Positions 35,446-45,000 of a DNA stretch of 64,000 nt are shown here, in pieces. This DNA is from Virgibacillus sp. AGTR. GTDB taxonomy: Bacteria > Bacillota > Bacilli > Bacillales > Amphibacillaceae. Both the position numbers and the translations under genes were made by a program. Below the pieces are notes generated by a model. It saw only the letters and a list, made by a program, of their open reading frames with translations. It was not told where the DNA came from and searched no databases. The stretch's first letter is position 1; the number at the start of each line of letters is the position of its first letter. The stretch is from contig NZ_JAJERH010000013.1 of assembly GCF_016919725.2 (NCBI RefSeq), positions 1 to 64,000 on the forward strand, given 5' to 3'.

Positions 35446-36258
35446 CTAGTTAATAAAAGATTTGGCACCAATATAATGATTTTGCCAGTAGTCGATGCTA
35501 ATATCTGCTACACGCACACCGTCATTTCCTGCGTGAATCATTTGATTGTTACCAATGTAAACCCCACTGTGCGATGCTCCTTCAGTATCATAAGTTCCCT
35601 CAAAGAATACTACATCTCCAACGTTAGGAGCGCCTACATGGACACCGTCATTCTCCCACATCTCACTATGGGTTCGAGAAACATCGATACCGACTTGCTT
35701 AAATACATAATTAATAAAACCACTGCTGTCCATGCCTTTCGTAGTAGTTCCACCCCACACATAAGGCGTGCCTATGACACTTTCTGCAGTAGCAACAATA
35801 TCAGATTGAATGTTTGTTGAATTAGAATTTCCAGCTTCTGTAATAGTTAAATCACCAGATGGATTGCTTGCAGGTAATGCTAAAGCTTCAGATGTATTCG
35901 GCCCTACTAGTCCGTCAACTTGTAGTTTTTTGTCTGCTTGAAAATCTCTTACTGCTTTTTCAGTAATAGGACCAAATATACCGTCAACTGTATATGTATA
36001 GTAGCCCTTGTCATGAAGCGTTGCTTGTAAATCCTCTACTACTTGGCCTGTATCTCCAAGCTGAATAAGTGAGAATTCATCTACGGTGGTTTTCCGGACA
36101 TTAGGAATATTGCTCTCATTAATGGTAATATCCCCTTCTGAAGAGCCTACACCTGCATTGGCAAATACACTTCCACTAAAAATAGGAGTGAAAGCTAAGG
36201 AAGTTACTAATGCTGCAGAAATTGCATATTTTCTTGTTGTATGATTGGACTGTGCCAC
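35446..36258 (-). CDS. Secreted NlpC/P60 protein with PG-binding domain and Cys-to-Ser active site
   Basis: 270 aa. Signal peptide (about 1-33, ending VFA-NAG), a PG_binding_1 domain (about 65-130, LGDTGQVVEDLQATLHDKGY), linker and an NlpC/P60 domain (about 150-270). In active DL-endopeptidases the motif is DCSG; here it reads GMDSSGF, Ser178 (AGC codon at 35727-35725) replacing the nucleophilic Cys. The catalytic His region SHSGVYIG is intact. GTG at 36258 has AGGAGG seven nt upstream; the ATG at 36294 is behind that site. It may bind the wall without cutting it, or work weakly. Otherwise it looks well maintained. Confidence 0.85.
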   Translation of the reverse strand: MAQSNHTTRKYAISAALVTSLAFTPIFSGSVFANAGVGSSEGDITINESNIPNVRKTTVDEFSLIQLGDTGQVVEDLQATLHDKGYYTYTVDGIFGPITEKAVRDFQADKKLQVDGLVGPNTSEALALPASNPSGDLTITEAGNSNSTNIQSDIVATAESVIGTPYVWGGTTTKGMDSSGFINYVFKQVGIDVSRTHSEMWENDGVHVGAPNVGDVVFFEGTYDTEGASHSGVYIGNNQMIHAGNDGVRVADISIDYWQNHYIGAKSFIN

Positions 36259-36423
36259 TGTTTTTCCTCCTCTATATAGGTTTATCTCGTTCAATAGTAA
36301 AACTGGCGAAACAGGGTCTGATATATTTCGACAATTTAACTATCCTAAATGTAACAAACGAAAATATCAGTGAGTTAACATAGAATTTAAGGGGAAATAA
36401 CAAATTATGATAATAAATTACAT

Positions 36424-36980
36424 TTATGTCAGTAACATTACGCTAATTCTCCTCCATTTAGTCAATGCTACACCGATAATAAATAGAGTAATAGAGATAC
36501 TACAAGCCGCGAGTGTCCATTGAAAAACGGCTCTGTTGTCCTTGTACAAAAATAGCAATAACAGTCCAAAGAAATACAAATGGATATATGATATCTTCCT
36601 TCCCGATGAAAATGGTAATGGCTACGATGCTGACTGCAATTAACGTAATTTCTGTTCATCCCAATTCTCCTAAACTAAAAAAGGAAGTGAAATCATTTCT
36701 GGTGAGGTAAGTAAATACATTAACTTATACTAGCTAAAGAAATCCATCCCGAATAGATAGAAAAGGGAGTGCGATCAAAGAGACTGCTGGCAGAATTAGA
36801 ATTAACACGATAATAAATCGAAATAATAGATAAAAGTAATAGGAAAATGATAACAGTTTAGAGTAAAATTTTTTCCTGAGTAAATGCTAAAATCCAAGCC
36901 CCATTTAGAATAAAGTTTATGAAAAAGGGATTAAAAAACTATGTGATTACCACTTGTTTTTTCCTTGGATTTGGTGTAGC
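36424..36980 (-). pseudogene. Decayed multi-span membrane protein (TspO-like)
   Basis: Minus-strand pieces in more than one frame: FFNPFFINFILNGAWILAFT, a stop, TVIIFLLLLSIISIYYRVN, RTPFSIYSGWISLASI then a stop. After a gap follow EITLIAVSIVAITIFIGKED, YPFVFLWTVIAIFVQGQQS, a frameshift, and SQWTLAACSISITLFIIGVA to a stop near 36424. The NGAWI and PFSIYSGWI motifs and five or so membrane helices resemble TspO/MBR-like proteins. At least two stops and one frameshift show decay. Confidence 0.6.
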
Positions 36981-37002
36981 ATATATAAAAATTAAACGTT
37001 AT

Positions 37003-37247
37003 GAAAAGGCAATGAAGAGGACATGAGTTACTTTAGACGGTTTCCAGAGAAGGAAGAAATGCTGAAAACTTCCTAACCTATAATGTAAGTTACCACCTCT
37101 GAGGCTGTATTGGGGAAATAAAGTATCCAGTACCGTGAAGCTACGTTACAGCGCCATAAGCCAATGAACGCCTATTGTTTATTGGGAAGTTGGGTGGAAC
37201 CACGAATTAACACATTCGTCCCTATGTTAGGGATGGATGTGTTTTTT
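37003..37247 (+). promoter_or_regulatory. T-box leader 1 (threonine)
   Basis: Begins near GCAATGAAGAGGACATGAG, has AG-bulge AGAGAAGG, a specifier region TTACCACCT (codon ACC, Thr, inferred), the conserved TGGGTGGAACCACG (37191-37204), and a terminator AACACAT ... ATGTGTT with T run (to 37247). Almost a copy of leader 2. By the known mechanism, uncharged tRNA-Thr would favour the antiterminator. Confidence 0.85.
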
Positions 37248-37248
37248 G

Positions 37249-37440
37249 TAGTCTCTAGGAAAATATAAAAAATTGGCCCATGTGGATAAATAGGGGCGTG
37301 TTGGGAAGCGCCCAGAAACGATTGGACTTCACGAATCGCTTTACGATAAGTTATCATCGGTTCGCAAGCTCACCGTGATTCCTTTATCTCCGTTGACTCG
37401 CTCCAGTCCCTACGTTTCTAATCGGGCGCTTGCGCTTTCG
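37249..37440 (+). repeat. Family 2 intergenic repeat, copy b
   Basis: TAGTCTCTAGGAAAATATAA to GGGCGCTTGCGCTTTCG. Lies exactly between the two T-box leaders, starting at the T run of the first terminator. Inverted ends GCGCCCAGAAACG / CGTTTCTAATCGGGCGC. Confidence 0.85.
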
Positions 37441-37469
37441 CTCTAAGCAAGTTAATTGTATGCGATCGA

Positions 37470-37709
37470 ATGGCGATGAAGAGGACATGAATTATTTTTT
37501 GCCGTTACCAGAGAGGGAAGGAAAGCTGCGATCTTCCTAACGAAGGAAAATGATTTACCACCTTGGAAGCCGTATTGGGGAAATAAAGTATCCAGTACCG
37601 TAAAGCTACGTTACAGCACCATAAGCCAATGAACGTAAATGGTTCATTGGGAAAATGGGTGGAACCACGGGTAAGACACTCGTCCCTGTACTAGGGATGG
37701 GTGTTTTTT
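37470..37709 (+). promoter_or_regulatory. T-box leader 2 (threonine), upstream of thrZ
   Basis: GCGATGAAGAGGACATGAA, AG-bulge AGAGAGG, specifier region TTACCACCT, TGGGTGGAACCACG (37656-37669) and a terminator ACACTCGTCCCT ... AGGGATGGGTGT with T run. It directly controls thrZ. I see no promoter between the leaders, so transcripts probably pass both decisions in series. Confidence 0.9.
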
Positions 37710-37758
37710 ATTGTAGCCAACATGAAAAGATAATGAATATTATTAAGGAGGATCTAAA

Positions 37759-39675
37759 ATGAAAAATTCAATTCATATTCAATTTCCGGATGGAAAAGCA
37801 AAAAAATATCCGAAGGGGATTAGACTTACAGATGTAGCATCATCCATTAGTCAAAGCTTATCCAAACATGCAATTATAGGAAAGGTTGATGGTAGATTAG
37901 TCGATTTAAGCTACCGATTAGAAGCGGATGCATCTGTTGCTATATTAACAATGGATTCAGCTGAGGGTATTAAAGTTATGCGACATTCGACTGCCCATGT
38001 ATTAGCCCAAGCGGTAAAAAGGTTGTTCGGAGGCGTGAAGCTAGGAATTGGTCCAGTCATTGACAATGGCTTTTATTATGATTTTCAACTTGACCATAGC
38101 TTGAGCTTGGATGATTTTCAGCTTATCGAAAAAGAAATGAAGAACATTATTCAGGAAAAGCTAGAAGTGAATCGAAAGGTAGTATCCTATGAAGAGGCTG
38201 TCCAGGTATTTAAGGAGAAAAAAGAGCCATTTAAACTAGATTTACTAAACAATCTACCGAAGGATGAAGAAATAGCACTGTATCAGCAGGGAGAATTTAT
38301 TGATTTATGCCGTGGTCCCCATGTGCCGCATACTGGCTTTATTAGAGCATTTAAGCTATCGCATATCTCAGGAGCCTATTGGCGAGGTGATAGTGAAAAC
38401 GAGGTTTTACAACGTATCTATGGCTTTGCCTTTAAGAAGCAGGCAGATTTAGCCAATCATCTTCATTTCTTAGCAGAAGCCAAAAAGCGAGATCATCGGA
38501 AATTAGGAAAGCAATTAGAGCTTTTTATGTTTTCCGAAGAAGCACCAGGAATGCCGTTTTACTTACCAAATGGTCAAATTATTCGTAACGAATTAGAGAA
38601 TTTTTCTCGAGAAGTACAAAATAAAGCAAACTATCTAGAAGTACGTACACCATTAATGATGAATCAACGTCTGTGGGAACAATCAGGACATTGGGATCAT
38701 TACCATGAGAATATGTATTTTACAGAAGTTGATGATACGGATTTTGCACTGAAGCCAATGAACTGCCCTGGACATATGTTGATGTTTAAAAATAATCTTT
38801 ACTCGTACCGAGACTTACCAGTTCGAATGGCGGAGTTTGGTCAGGTTCATCGCCATGAATTTAGTGGTGCTTTAAATGGAATGCTACGTGTACGTACATT
38901 TTGTCAGGATGATGCCCATATCTTTGTAAGGGAAGATCAAATAGAAGAAGAGATTAAGCAAGTGTTTCATCTGATTGATCATGTTTATCGTACATTTGGT
39001 TTTTCTTATTCGGTGGAACTCTCCACACGTCCAGCCAATTCTTTAGGGGATGACCAGCTATGGGCAGTTTCAGAAGGGGCATTATCAAATGTGCTTCATG
39101 ATCTAAATATTGATTATCAGCTCAATGCTGGAGATGGGGCTTTCTATGGTCCGAAAATCGATTTTCATATTAAAGATGCCTTAAATCGAAGTCATCAGTG
39201 CGCAACAATTCAGCTCGACTTTCAAATGCCAGATAAATTTGATCTATCTTATATAAGTGAAAACAATGAAAAGGTTCGACCTGTAGTCATTCACCGAGCA
39301 ATCTTCGGTTCTCTTGACCGATTCTTTGGTATTCTTATTGAACACTTTGCTGGTGCATTTCCAATTTGGCTAGCACCAATACAGACACAAATCATTCCTG
39401 TATCAAAGGTCCATGCTGAATATTGCTTTCATGTTCAAGCGAAACTTAAGGAGCTAGGGATAAGAGTAAAAATAGATGATCGAAATGAGAAGCTGGGATA
39501 TAAAATTAGAGAGGCGCAGATGAAGAAGATTCCTTATATGCTAGTTCTTGGAGATAAGGAAATAGAAAATAAAACAGTAAATGTTCGTGCTTATGGTAAG
39601 CAGCAATCCGAAAGTATGGATGTAGATAAATTTATCGAAAAAATGATTCATCAAATAAAACAAAGAGCGCTATAG
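37759..39675 (+). CDS. thrZ: Threonyl-tRNA synthetase
   Basis: 638 aa. TGS domain (1-65), editing domain with HSTAH and the zinc-type CRGPH (about 70-230), the class II catalytic core (motif 2 region FGQVHRHEFSGALNGMLRVR, NCPGHM, HRAIFGSLDRF as motif 3) and an anticodon-binding domain (about 540-638). It charges tRNA-Thr. Length and the tandem T-boxes fit the Bacillus ThrZ (second, induced) enzyme better than ThrS. AAGGAGG precedes the ATG. Induced when threonine is short, through the leaders above. Confidence 0.9.
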   Translation: MKNSIHIQFPDGKAKKYPKGIRLTDVASSISQSLSKHAIIGKVDGRLVDLSYRLEADASVAILTMDSAEGIKVMRHSTAHVLAQAVKRLFGGVKLGIGPVIDNGFYYDFQLDHSLSLDDFQLIEKEMKNIIQEKLEVNRKVVSYEEAVQVFKEKKEPFKLDLLNNLPKDEEIALYQQGEFIDLCRGPHVPHTGFIRAFKLSHISGAYWRGDSENEVLQRIYGFAFKKQADLANHLHFLAEAKKRDHRKLGKQLELFMFSEEAPGMPFYLPNGQIIRNELENFSREVQNKANYLEVRTPLMMNQRLWEQSGHWDHYHENMYFTEVDDTDFALKPMNCPGHMLMFKNNLYSYRDLPVRMAEFGQVHRHEFSGALNGMLRVRTFCQDDAHIFVREDQIEEEIKQVFHLIDHVYRTFGFSYSVELSTRPANSLGDDQLWAVSEGALSNVLHDLNIDYQLNAGDGAFYGPKIDFHIKDALNRSHQCATIQLDFQMPDKFDLSYISENNEKVRPVVIHRAIFGSLDRFFGILIEHFAGAFPIWLAPIQTQIIPVSKVHAEYCFHVQAKLKELGIRVKIDDRNEKLGYKIREAQMKKIPYMLVLGDKEIENKTVNVRAYGKQQSESMDVDKFIEKMIHQIKQRAL

Positions 39676-39716
39676 TAGATAGGATAAAATTTGACGTAAT
39701 AAAAAGAATGACCTCA

Positions 39717-39744
39717 ATCTGTTTTGGGGTCATTTCTAGATTTC
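39717..39744. terminator. Weak hairpin after thrZ
   Basis: AATGACC / GGGTCATT with a 13-nt loop; poor T tract. Confidence 0.4.
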
Positions 39745-39929
39745 TCGGGGAATGCTCTAAAATTTCTACTACTTCGTTAGTGGAAAATTCATGTTATCAC
39801 TCCTCTTATATATATGTAATTCGTTACATAAATAGTTAGAAAATAAAGCTTATTGATTATTTTAAAAAGAAGAGGGTTACCTTATACTGAAGATAATCAG
39901 AAGAATGGTAACGGAATGGGGAATGATAC

Positions 39930-41261
39930 ATGTTAAAAAGCGCAATTGTTATAGGTGGAAGTGTTGCTGGAAAACTAGCTGCAAAGGCCTTATCAAGATA
40001 TTGTCAGAAAGTAATCATCTTAGAGGCAGGGCCAAATTGGGAGGAAAAAACACCAAGAAAGCGAGTACCGCAAACCTATCATCCGCATGTTTTACTAAAA
40101 GGTGGAGAAGAGGCCATCGAAGAATTGTTCCCGTGTTTTCTTGATAACTTAATTGCGGATGGGGGAATTATCAATAACTTTACTCGAGATTTAAAATGGC
40201 ATCATTTTGGTTTTTGGAAACAGCGATTTACTGGGGAACTAGTGATGGTACAACAGAGTAGACCATTGTTGGAATGGCATTTATTGCAGCGGATTAATCA
40301 GGTGGAAAATATAGAGGTCAAATATGAAACACGTGTTGAACAACTATTGGCCAATGAACGCTATAGCAAAGTTACAGGGGTTAAAGTAAAGTATCTGCAA
40401 ACACAAGAGGAAGAATCCATTACTGCTGACTTAGTAGTTGATGCTAGTGGGTTTGGCTCTAGGAATATGGAGTGGCTAAAGCCGTTTCGTATACATGTGA
40501 AAGAGGAGAAGATCGCGATTAAGCTTTTTTATGCTACCCAATATTTTCGTTTGCAGCAGGAGGAAGAAATGGATTGGTGTAATCTATTGATCTCACCTAG
40601 CTTTCCTGAAAATCCCTATGGAGCTTTTATTCAATCTGTAGAAGGTGGACGATTTTCTATAACCTTTAGTGGTTATGCTAATGAACAGCCTCCAAAAACG
40701 GAAAAAGCATTTCATGCGTATGCCAAAAAAATACCAGTACCTGATGTTGCGCAATTTCTCGAAAAAACGCAGCCGATTTCCGAGATCAACATACATAAGA
40801 TACCCTATCAAGTATGGCGAAGATTTGATTTAGCCAATGTACCAGCTGGTCTCTTGGTTGTAGGTGATGCCCATTGTCGTTTTGACCCAGTTTTTGGACA
40901 AGGAATATCCGTTGCTGCCATGGAGGCATTAGCACTCCAATCATGTTTAGCTGATCAGGAAAATATGGATCATAAATTTAATAAGGCATTTCATAGACGA
41001 ATAGCTAAGCTCATATCTACTCCGTGGGATATGGCAACCACGGAAGTGTTGAGACATCCTGATATTAAGGGGGAGAGGTCTATTATTTTACCATTTAAGC
41101 AGTGGTACACGAGAAAGATTTATGAGTTATCCGCTATAGATCCTGATATTTATCTTCGATTAGTAAAGGTCATGAATTTGCTACAGCCTCCAATGCATCT
41201 TTTTCATCCAACAGTAGGAAATGCCATTTTGAAAAACAAGATAGCGCATAAGAATAAATAA
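39930..41261 (+). CDS. FAD-dependent oxidoreductase, geranylgeranyl-reductase-like
   Basis: 443 aa flavoprotein. N-terminal FAD-binding fold (AIVIGGSVAGKLAAKALS, a variant GxGxxA signature), DLVVDASGFGSRN in the middle and GDAHCRFDPVFGQGISVAA (about 310-328), the ribose-binding GD motif of the PHBH/geranylgeranyl-reductase superfamily. Enzymes here hydroxylate or reduce aromatic or isoprenoid substrates with NAD(P)H. The ATG follows GGGGAATG. Single gene with no pathway neighbours, so the substrate is unknown. Confidence 0.85.
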   Translation: MLKSAIVIGGSVAGKLAAKALSRYCQKVIILEAGPNWEEKTPRKRVPQTYHPHVLLKGGEEAIEELFPCFLDNLIADGGIINNFTRDLKWHHFGFWKQRFTGELVMVQQSRPLLEWHLLQRINQVENIEVKYETRVEQLLANERYSKVTGVKVKYLQTQEEESITADLVVDASGFGSRNMEWLKPFRIHVKEEKIAIKLFYATQYFRLQQEEEMDWCNLLISPSFPENPYGAFIQSVEGGRFSITFSGYANEQPPKTEKAFHAYAKKIPVPDVAQFLEKTQPISEINIHKIPYQVWRRFDLANVPAGLLVVGDAHCRFDPVFGQGISVAAMEALALQSCLADQENMDHKFNKAFHRRIAKLISTPWDMATTEVLRHPDIKGERSIILPFKQWYTRKIYELSAIDPDIYLRLVKVMNLLQPPMHLFHPTVGNAILKNKIAHKNK

Positions 41262-41293
41262 AAAAACTAGCAATGCTATGCAACCCTAAAAAG

Positions 41294-41332
41294 TTTATCC
41301 CGCATTTAACTGGCAGTAAGCCTTCAATTTAT
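41294..41332 (+). repeat. Family 1 intergenic repeat, truncated copy F
   Basis: Only the 5' part TTTATCCCGCATTTAACTGG and CAGTAAGCC remain. Confidence 0.65.
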
Positions 41333-41405
41333 TTTCGATTTTTTCCAATAATTTTATTGCGGTTGATATAAATCGATGATATCCTTTTCAAAGGAGGAGA
41401 TCGTT

Positions 41406-41435
41406 ATGAGATATATGATCATGAGAACGCTATAA
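41406..41435 (+). other. Nine-codon micro-ORF with strong ribosome binding site
   Basis: AAGGAGGAGA, six-base spacer, then MRYMIMRTL-stop, 86 nt upstream of the serine hydrolase. TTTTCGGA / TCCGAAAA can pair downstream of it. It could be a leader peptide with a regulatory hairpin or the start of a lost gene. Confidence 0.35.
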
Positions 41436-41521
41436 TCCATTTGCTTTTTTTCGGAGGTACATAATTATTTCCGAAAATATCAGTTATCTCAAGAAAAAAA
41501 GCAACTATGGAGGCGTAGACT

Positions 41522-42535
41522 ATGAAACAATTAATAACCAATAAACTGACGGAAGTGCAAGAGAAGATTAATTATTCAGGGACAGTGCTTGTGAAAAACG
41601 AAAGGCAAGTCTTAGCAAAAATACAAGCAGGCTACAGAAATCGGGCAGAGCAACTGCCAAATGAAATGGATACTAAATTTGGTATTGCTTCTGGGTGTAA
41701 ATTGTTTACAGCGATTGCTATTTGTCAGTTAGTGCAAGCTGGAAAGCTATCTTTTCATGATCATCTAAAGGATTGCATCGGGATGGAGCTACCACTTTGG
41801 GACGATACCATTACGATACATCAGTTACTTACACATACTGCTGGGGTACCAGACTATTTTGATGAAGAAGTGATGGATGATTTTGAAGAATTATGGAAAG
41901 AGCAGCCCATGTATCATCTAAGACAATTACGTGATTTTCTTCCTCTTTTTCATAATCAACCGATGAAATTGAAGCCGGGGGAGCGGTTCCACTATAATAA
42001 CACGGGCTATATATTGCTTGGTTTGGTAATTGAACATATAAGTGGACAGGAGTTTACTGCCTATATAAACGACCATATTTTTCAAAGAGCGAACATGCAT
42101 GATTCGGGATATTTTTCATTCGACCAGTTGCCTGGACAGACAGCTTTAGGGTATATAGATGAAGCAAATGGAAGCTGGCGAACGAATCACTATTCTTTAC
42201 CTGTTCGTGGCGGGGCAGATGGAGGAGCTTTTGTAACCGTAGAGGATATGGCAAAGCTTTGGAGTTCCCTGCTCAACCATCAATTATTGAATCGAGATCT
42301 TACGAAGCTGTTATTTACTCCTCATGTACATGAGGAAGGAAATACGTATTATGGGTACGGGGTCTGGCTTGACAAACAGGATGACTCTATCTTCAAGTAC
42401 CATGTAATGGGCTATGATCCAGGAGTTAATTTTAACGCTTGTTACTATCCGAAAAATGATATTATATTTGTTGCATGCTCTAATACTTCGACAGGATCAT
42501 TTCATGTGATGAAGGAATTAGAAAATAATTTATAA
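41522..42535 (+). CDS. Serine beta-lactamase-like hydrolase (class C fold)
   Basis: 337 aa beta-lactamase-related protein. SxxK as SGCK (about residues 58-61), YxN as YNN (in HYNNTGYILLG) and a late HVMGYDPG in place of KTG. The family (PBP4*, EstB, PaaX-like esterases) cleaves D-amino-acid peptides or esters. There is no signal peptide, so it is probably cytoplasmic. Ribosome binding site TGGAGG. It ends within a bidirectional terminator. True substrate unknown; a clinical beta-lactamase is unlikely. Confidence 0.85.
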   Translation: MKQLITNKLTEVQEKINYSGTVLVKNERQVLAKIQAGYRNRAEQLPNEMDTKFGIASGCKLFTAIAICQLVQAGKLSFHDHLKDCIGMELPLWDDTITIHQLLTHTAGVPDYFDEEVMDDFEELWKEQPMYHLRQLRDFLPLFHNQPMKLKPGERFHYNNTGYILLGLVIEHISGQEFTAYINDHIFQRANMHDSGYFSFDQLPGQTALGYIDEANGSWRTNHYSLPVRGGADGGAFVTVEDMAKLWSSLLNHQLLNRDLTKLLFTPHVHEEGNTYYGYGVWLDKQDDSIFKYHVMGYDPGVNFNACYYPKNDIIFVACSNTSTGSFHVMKELENNL

Positions 42536-42570
42536 AAAATTGGCAGTTCCGTCTAGGGCTGCCAATTTTT
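42535..42570. terminator. Bidirectional terminator
   Basis: AAAAATTGGCAG / CTGCCAATTTTT with a 12-nt loop, flanked by A and T runs. It follows the hydrolase and lies before the convergent spermidine-synthase-like gene. Confidence 0.85.
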
Positions 42571-42704
42571 TATAGTATACTTATTTTACTTCCCACTTGT
42601 TAAGCAGCGATAACATAACTGCCCCTTGTAGTGAGGGTATAAGGGTGTCTTTAGAAATGCATAATGACGTGGTTTCTGACATAGCTGTATTTAGTCATAT
42701 ACAC

Positions 42705-44255
42705 TTAGTAACTTCTCCACGCTTTCTCATATTTTTCAATGAGACTAGGGCGAATAAGTGTGTTTATGTCAAGTGCTACTTCATTCCCTTTATCGTCCGT
42801 TATTTCCTGATCTATATCCTTCCCGAATGTTGTAAGACCTTGTAACACCTCATTCGTAAGGAATTTGGTATCTACAGAGATGTCAGCATTATCTAGCTGG
42901 ACCTCTTCCCGTTTTGCCAACACAAACCCCCAATCTCCAAAGCTTGGGATATCGACATGGAGGTTATCTGTATACAGATTAGCAGCCTGAACAGTCTTAT
43001 CTATTGACCAATATACCTCTGTTGCAAAGGTCGGACTTGTTGCTTGAATCATAATGGATCCACCAGACCTTAGATGATTCCTGAGCAGCTGATAAAACTC
43101 AAGCGTATATAGCTTGTTTAAAGACTCATTATTAGGATCTGGCAAATCTACAAGAATGACATCATATAAGGTTTGGTCCTTTTTTAAAAACTGAAAGGCA
43201 TCCGTATTGATAATTTCAACCCGCTCATCTTGAAAAGCATCTTTATTCAAGCTAGTCAATTCATGATTTGTTTTCCCTATTTCTGTTACTCTTGGGTCTA
43301 GATCAACCAATGTCATCGATTTTACTTCATCGTATTTTTGTAATTCCCGCAGTGCCAGTCCATCTCCACCGCCAAGAACGAGTACCTTGTTCTTGGATGA
43401 TGATGTAGCCATAGGCGTGTGTACTAATACTTCGTGGTAGCGATATTCATCTTCGGAACTGAATTGTAGCTGTCCATCAAGAAATAATCGTAAATCCCCT
43501 TGTTCTTTTGTTAAAATGACTTGCTGATAGTCAGTTTGTTCATTGTATATGATTGGATCTTTGTATAGTTTTTGTTCAAACATAAATGCAGTTTTTTCAC
43601 CAAATAAAACTCCTAGCACCAGAACAAATAAAATTATTATTCCAGCTATCAAATGACGCTTAAAGGTAATTATTTCTTTTTTAAAATAGATTAATATCCA
43701 AAGTGCTATTACAACATTTATAATTGCTACAATAAATGCGGTTTTAACTAATCCGAATTGTGGGCGAAACAGATAGACAAATAATAATCCACCAATTAAA
43801 CCACCAGCATAATCGGAGAAAAGTACTCTTGCTGTACTCTTTTGTACAGTTACACCAATTTCGTTTGCCTTGCGAATTAAAATAGGCAGCTCGACACCAG
43901 TTAACCCCCCAACTACTAAGGTAATGAAATAAAGGAAAAATGCATCCATTCCAGAGCTTAAAAATGCAGTAACACCGAATAATACAAAGGTGGAGAACCC
44001 TGCAAGCATTCCAATGGAATATTCAATCCAAACAAAGGATAGGATTAAATTTTTTGTTACTTTTTCACTTACGGAAGCACCAATTCCCATACCGGTTAGG
44101 AAAAGGGAGATCGTAAGCGTATATTGTTTCACGCCATCCCCTAGCAGATAAGATCCAGCTGCACCAAATAATACTTCAAAGATAATCCCGCAAATGGATA
44201 CAATACCAGAAGCCCAGTAGATGGCCTTGCTTTTTTTCATATTTAAATCAGTCAC
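42705..44255 (-). CDS. Membrane-bound spermidine-synthase-like protein
   Basis: 516 aa. The N-terminal half has about seven membrane helices (IYWASGIVSICGIIFEVLFG; GAAGSYLLGDG); the C-terminal half is a spermidine synthase domain with the aminopropyl-donor/SAM site VLVLGGGDGLALRELQ and LVDLPDPNN. It would transfer an aminopropyl group from decarboxylated SAM to an unknown acceptor at the membrane. The GTG at 44255 has AAGGGG eight nt upstream; the ATG at 44312 lies inside a family 1 repeat and is rejected. In related genomes such proteins travel with PspA/DUF350 genes, which precede it here after a 745-nt gap. Confidence 0.85.
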   Translation of the reverse strand: MTDLNMKKSKAIYWASGIVSICGIIFEVLFGAAGSYLLGDGVKQYTLTISLFLTGMGIGASVSEKVTKNLILSFVWIEYSIGMLAGFSTFVLFGVTAFLSSGMDAFFLYFITLVVGGLTGVELPILIRKANEIGVTVQKSTARVLFSDYAGGLIGGLLFVYLFRPQFGLVKTAFIVAIINVVIALWILIYFKKEIITFKRHLIAGIIILFVLVLGVLFGEKTAFMFEQKLYKDPIIYNEQTDYQQVILTKEQGDLRLFLDGQLQFSSEDEYRYHEVLVHTPMATSSSKNKVLVLGGGDGLALRELQKYDEVKSMTLVDLDPRVTEIGKTNHELTSLNKDAFQDERVEIINTDAFQFLKKDQTLYDVILVDLPDPNNESLNKLYTLEFYQLLRNHLRSGGSIMIQATSPTFATEVYWSIDKTVQAANLYTDNLHVDIPSFGDWGFVLAKREEVQLDNADISVDTKFLTNEVLQGLTTFGKDIDQEITDDKGNEVALDINTLIRPSLIEKYEKAWRSY

Positions 44256-44300
44256 AAGTAGGTCCCCTTGTATAAAAGATCTTTTTGTTGTTGTGTAAAG

Positions 44301-44484
44301 TTTACCCTGCATACAACTGGCAGTAATACCCCGACTTCACGCAACAGTGAAACTATTATAGGAAAGAGGGGGTAACAACTGCCAGTAAATGTCCGATTGG
44401 TTCAAGGGCCTTTAGGTCATACCCTTGTGGTACTAGCCATCCTTGGGGGTTAAACAAAACCCCCAAGGAATGAGGCTTCACTAT
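44301..44484 (+). repeat. Family 1 intergenic repeat, long copy G
   Basis: First stem ACTGGCAGT ... ACTGCCAGT, segment GTCCGATTGGTTCA, second hairpin CCTTGGGGG-TTAAACAAAA-CCCCCAAGG, ending GGCTTCACTAT. Interrupts the path from DUF350 to the spermidine-synthase gene. Confidence 0.85.
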
Positions 44485-45000
44485 CTTGCTAGTTTAACTT
44501 CAAATATGAGACAAAGTCCAAACAATAGACCCACAAGTCTATTATGCTATCATGCGTATTTACGTGTTCCTTTTATTCTCCCAAACTCGGTTCTGTTTAG
44601 AACGTGAATAGCACATATTCATGTTTATAAATGGAGATGAGAGATAACTAAACCGAGCGTATATCTTAATAATGGGATGATTTCCACGGGTACGGCCTAA
44701 GCAAACTCGGCTAAGCAAAATTCGCTTAGCCGAGTGGAGCTTTAAACTCATGCTGTTACCGCAGGATATGGAAGGCTCCAGCAGCGATACATCGCACGCA
44801 GATAAAGCGTTCTTCTATTTTCAAGGAGTCACCCATATTTTACCTGCATAATGAACGGACTATTGTTTCCATTCTTTTGGTAGCGATCATCACCATTTGA
44901 ACGATAAAACGCTGAACTACTATCTGGATATAACGTCGTATACTCGGATTATAGCTTCGGTTTCCTTTATTTTCACACATGATTATTCATGTATAAAACG
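44485..45000. other. Intergenic with strong hairpin, origin unclear
   Basis: 516 nt without a convincing gene. ACTCGGCTAAGC (44705-44716) and GCTTAGCCGAGT (44724-44735) form a 12-bp perfect stem with a 7-nt loop and no T run. The GC-richer centre could be a decayed insertion. A 63-residue minus frame here has no ribosome binding site. Confidence 0.45.

Noticed and set aside
36919-37026. 35-codon plus-strand ORF before the first T-box
   Set aside because: It overlaps the start of the T-box leader and lies antisense to pieces of the decayed membrane protein; no ribosome binding site.
41522-42535. Second clinical-type beta-lactamase
   Set aside because: SxxK and YxN are present, but there is no signal peptide and no KTG; it fits esterase/PBP4*-like hydrolases better.
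44560-44751. 63-codon minus-strand ORF in the spermidine-synthase/DUF350 gap
   Set aside because: It includes both arms of the perfect hairpin, has no SD, and matches nothing I recognise.
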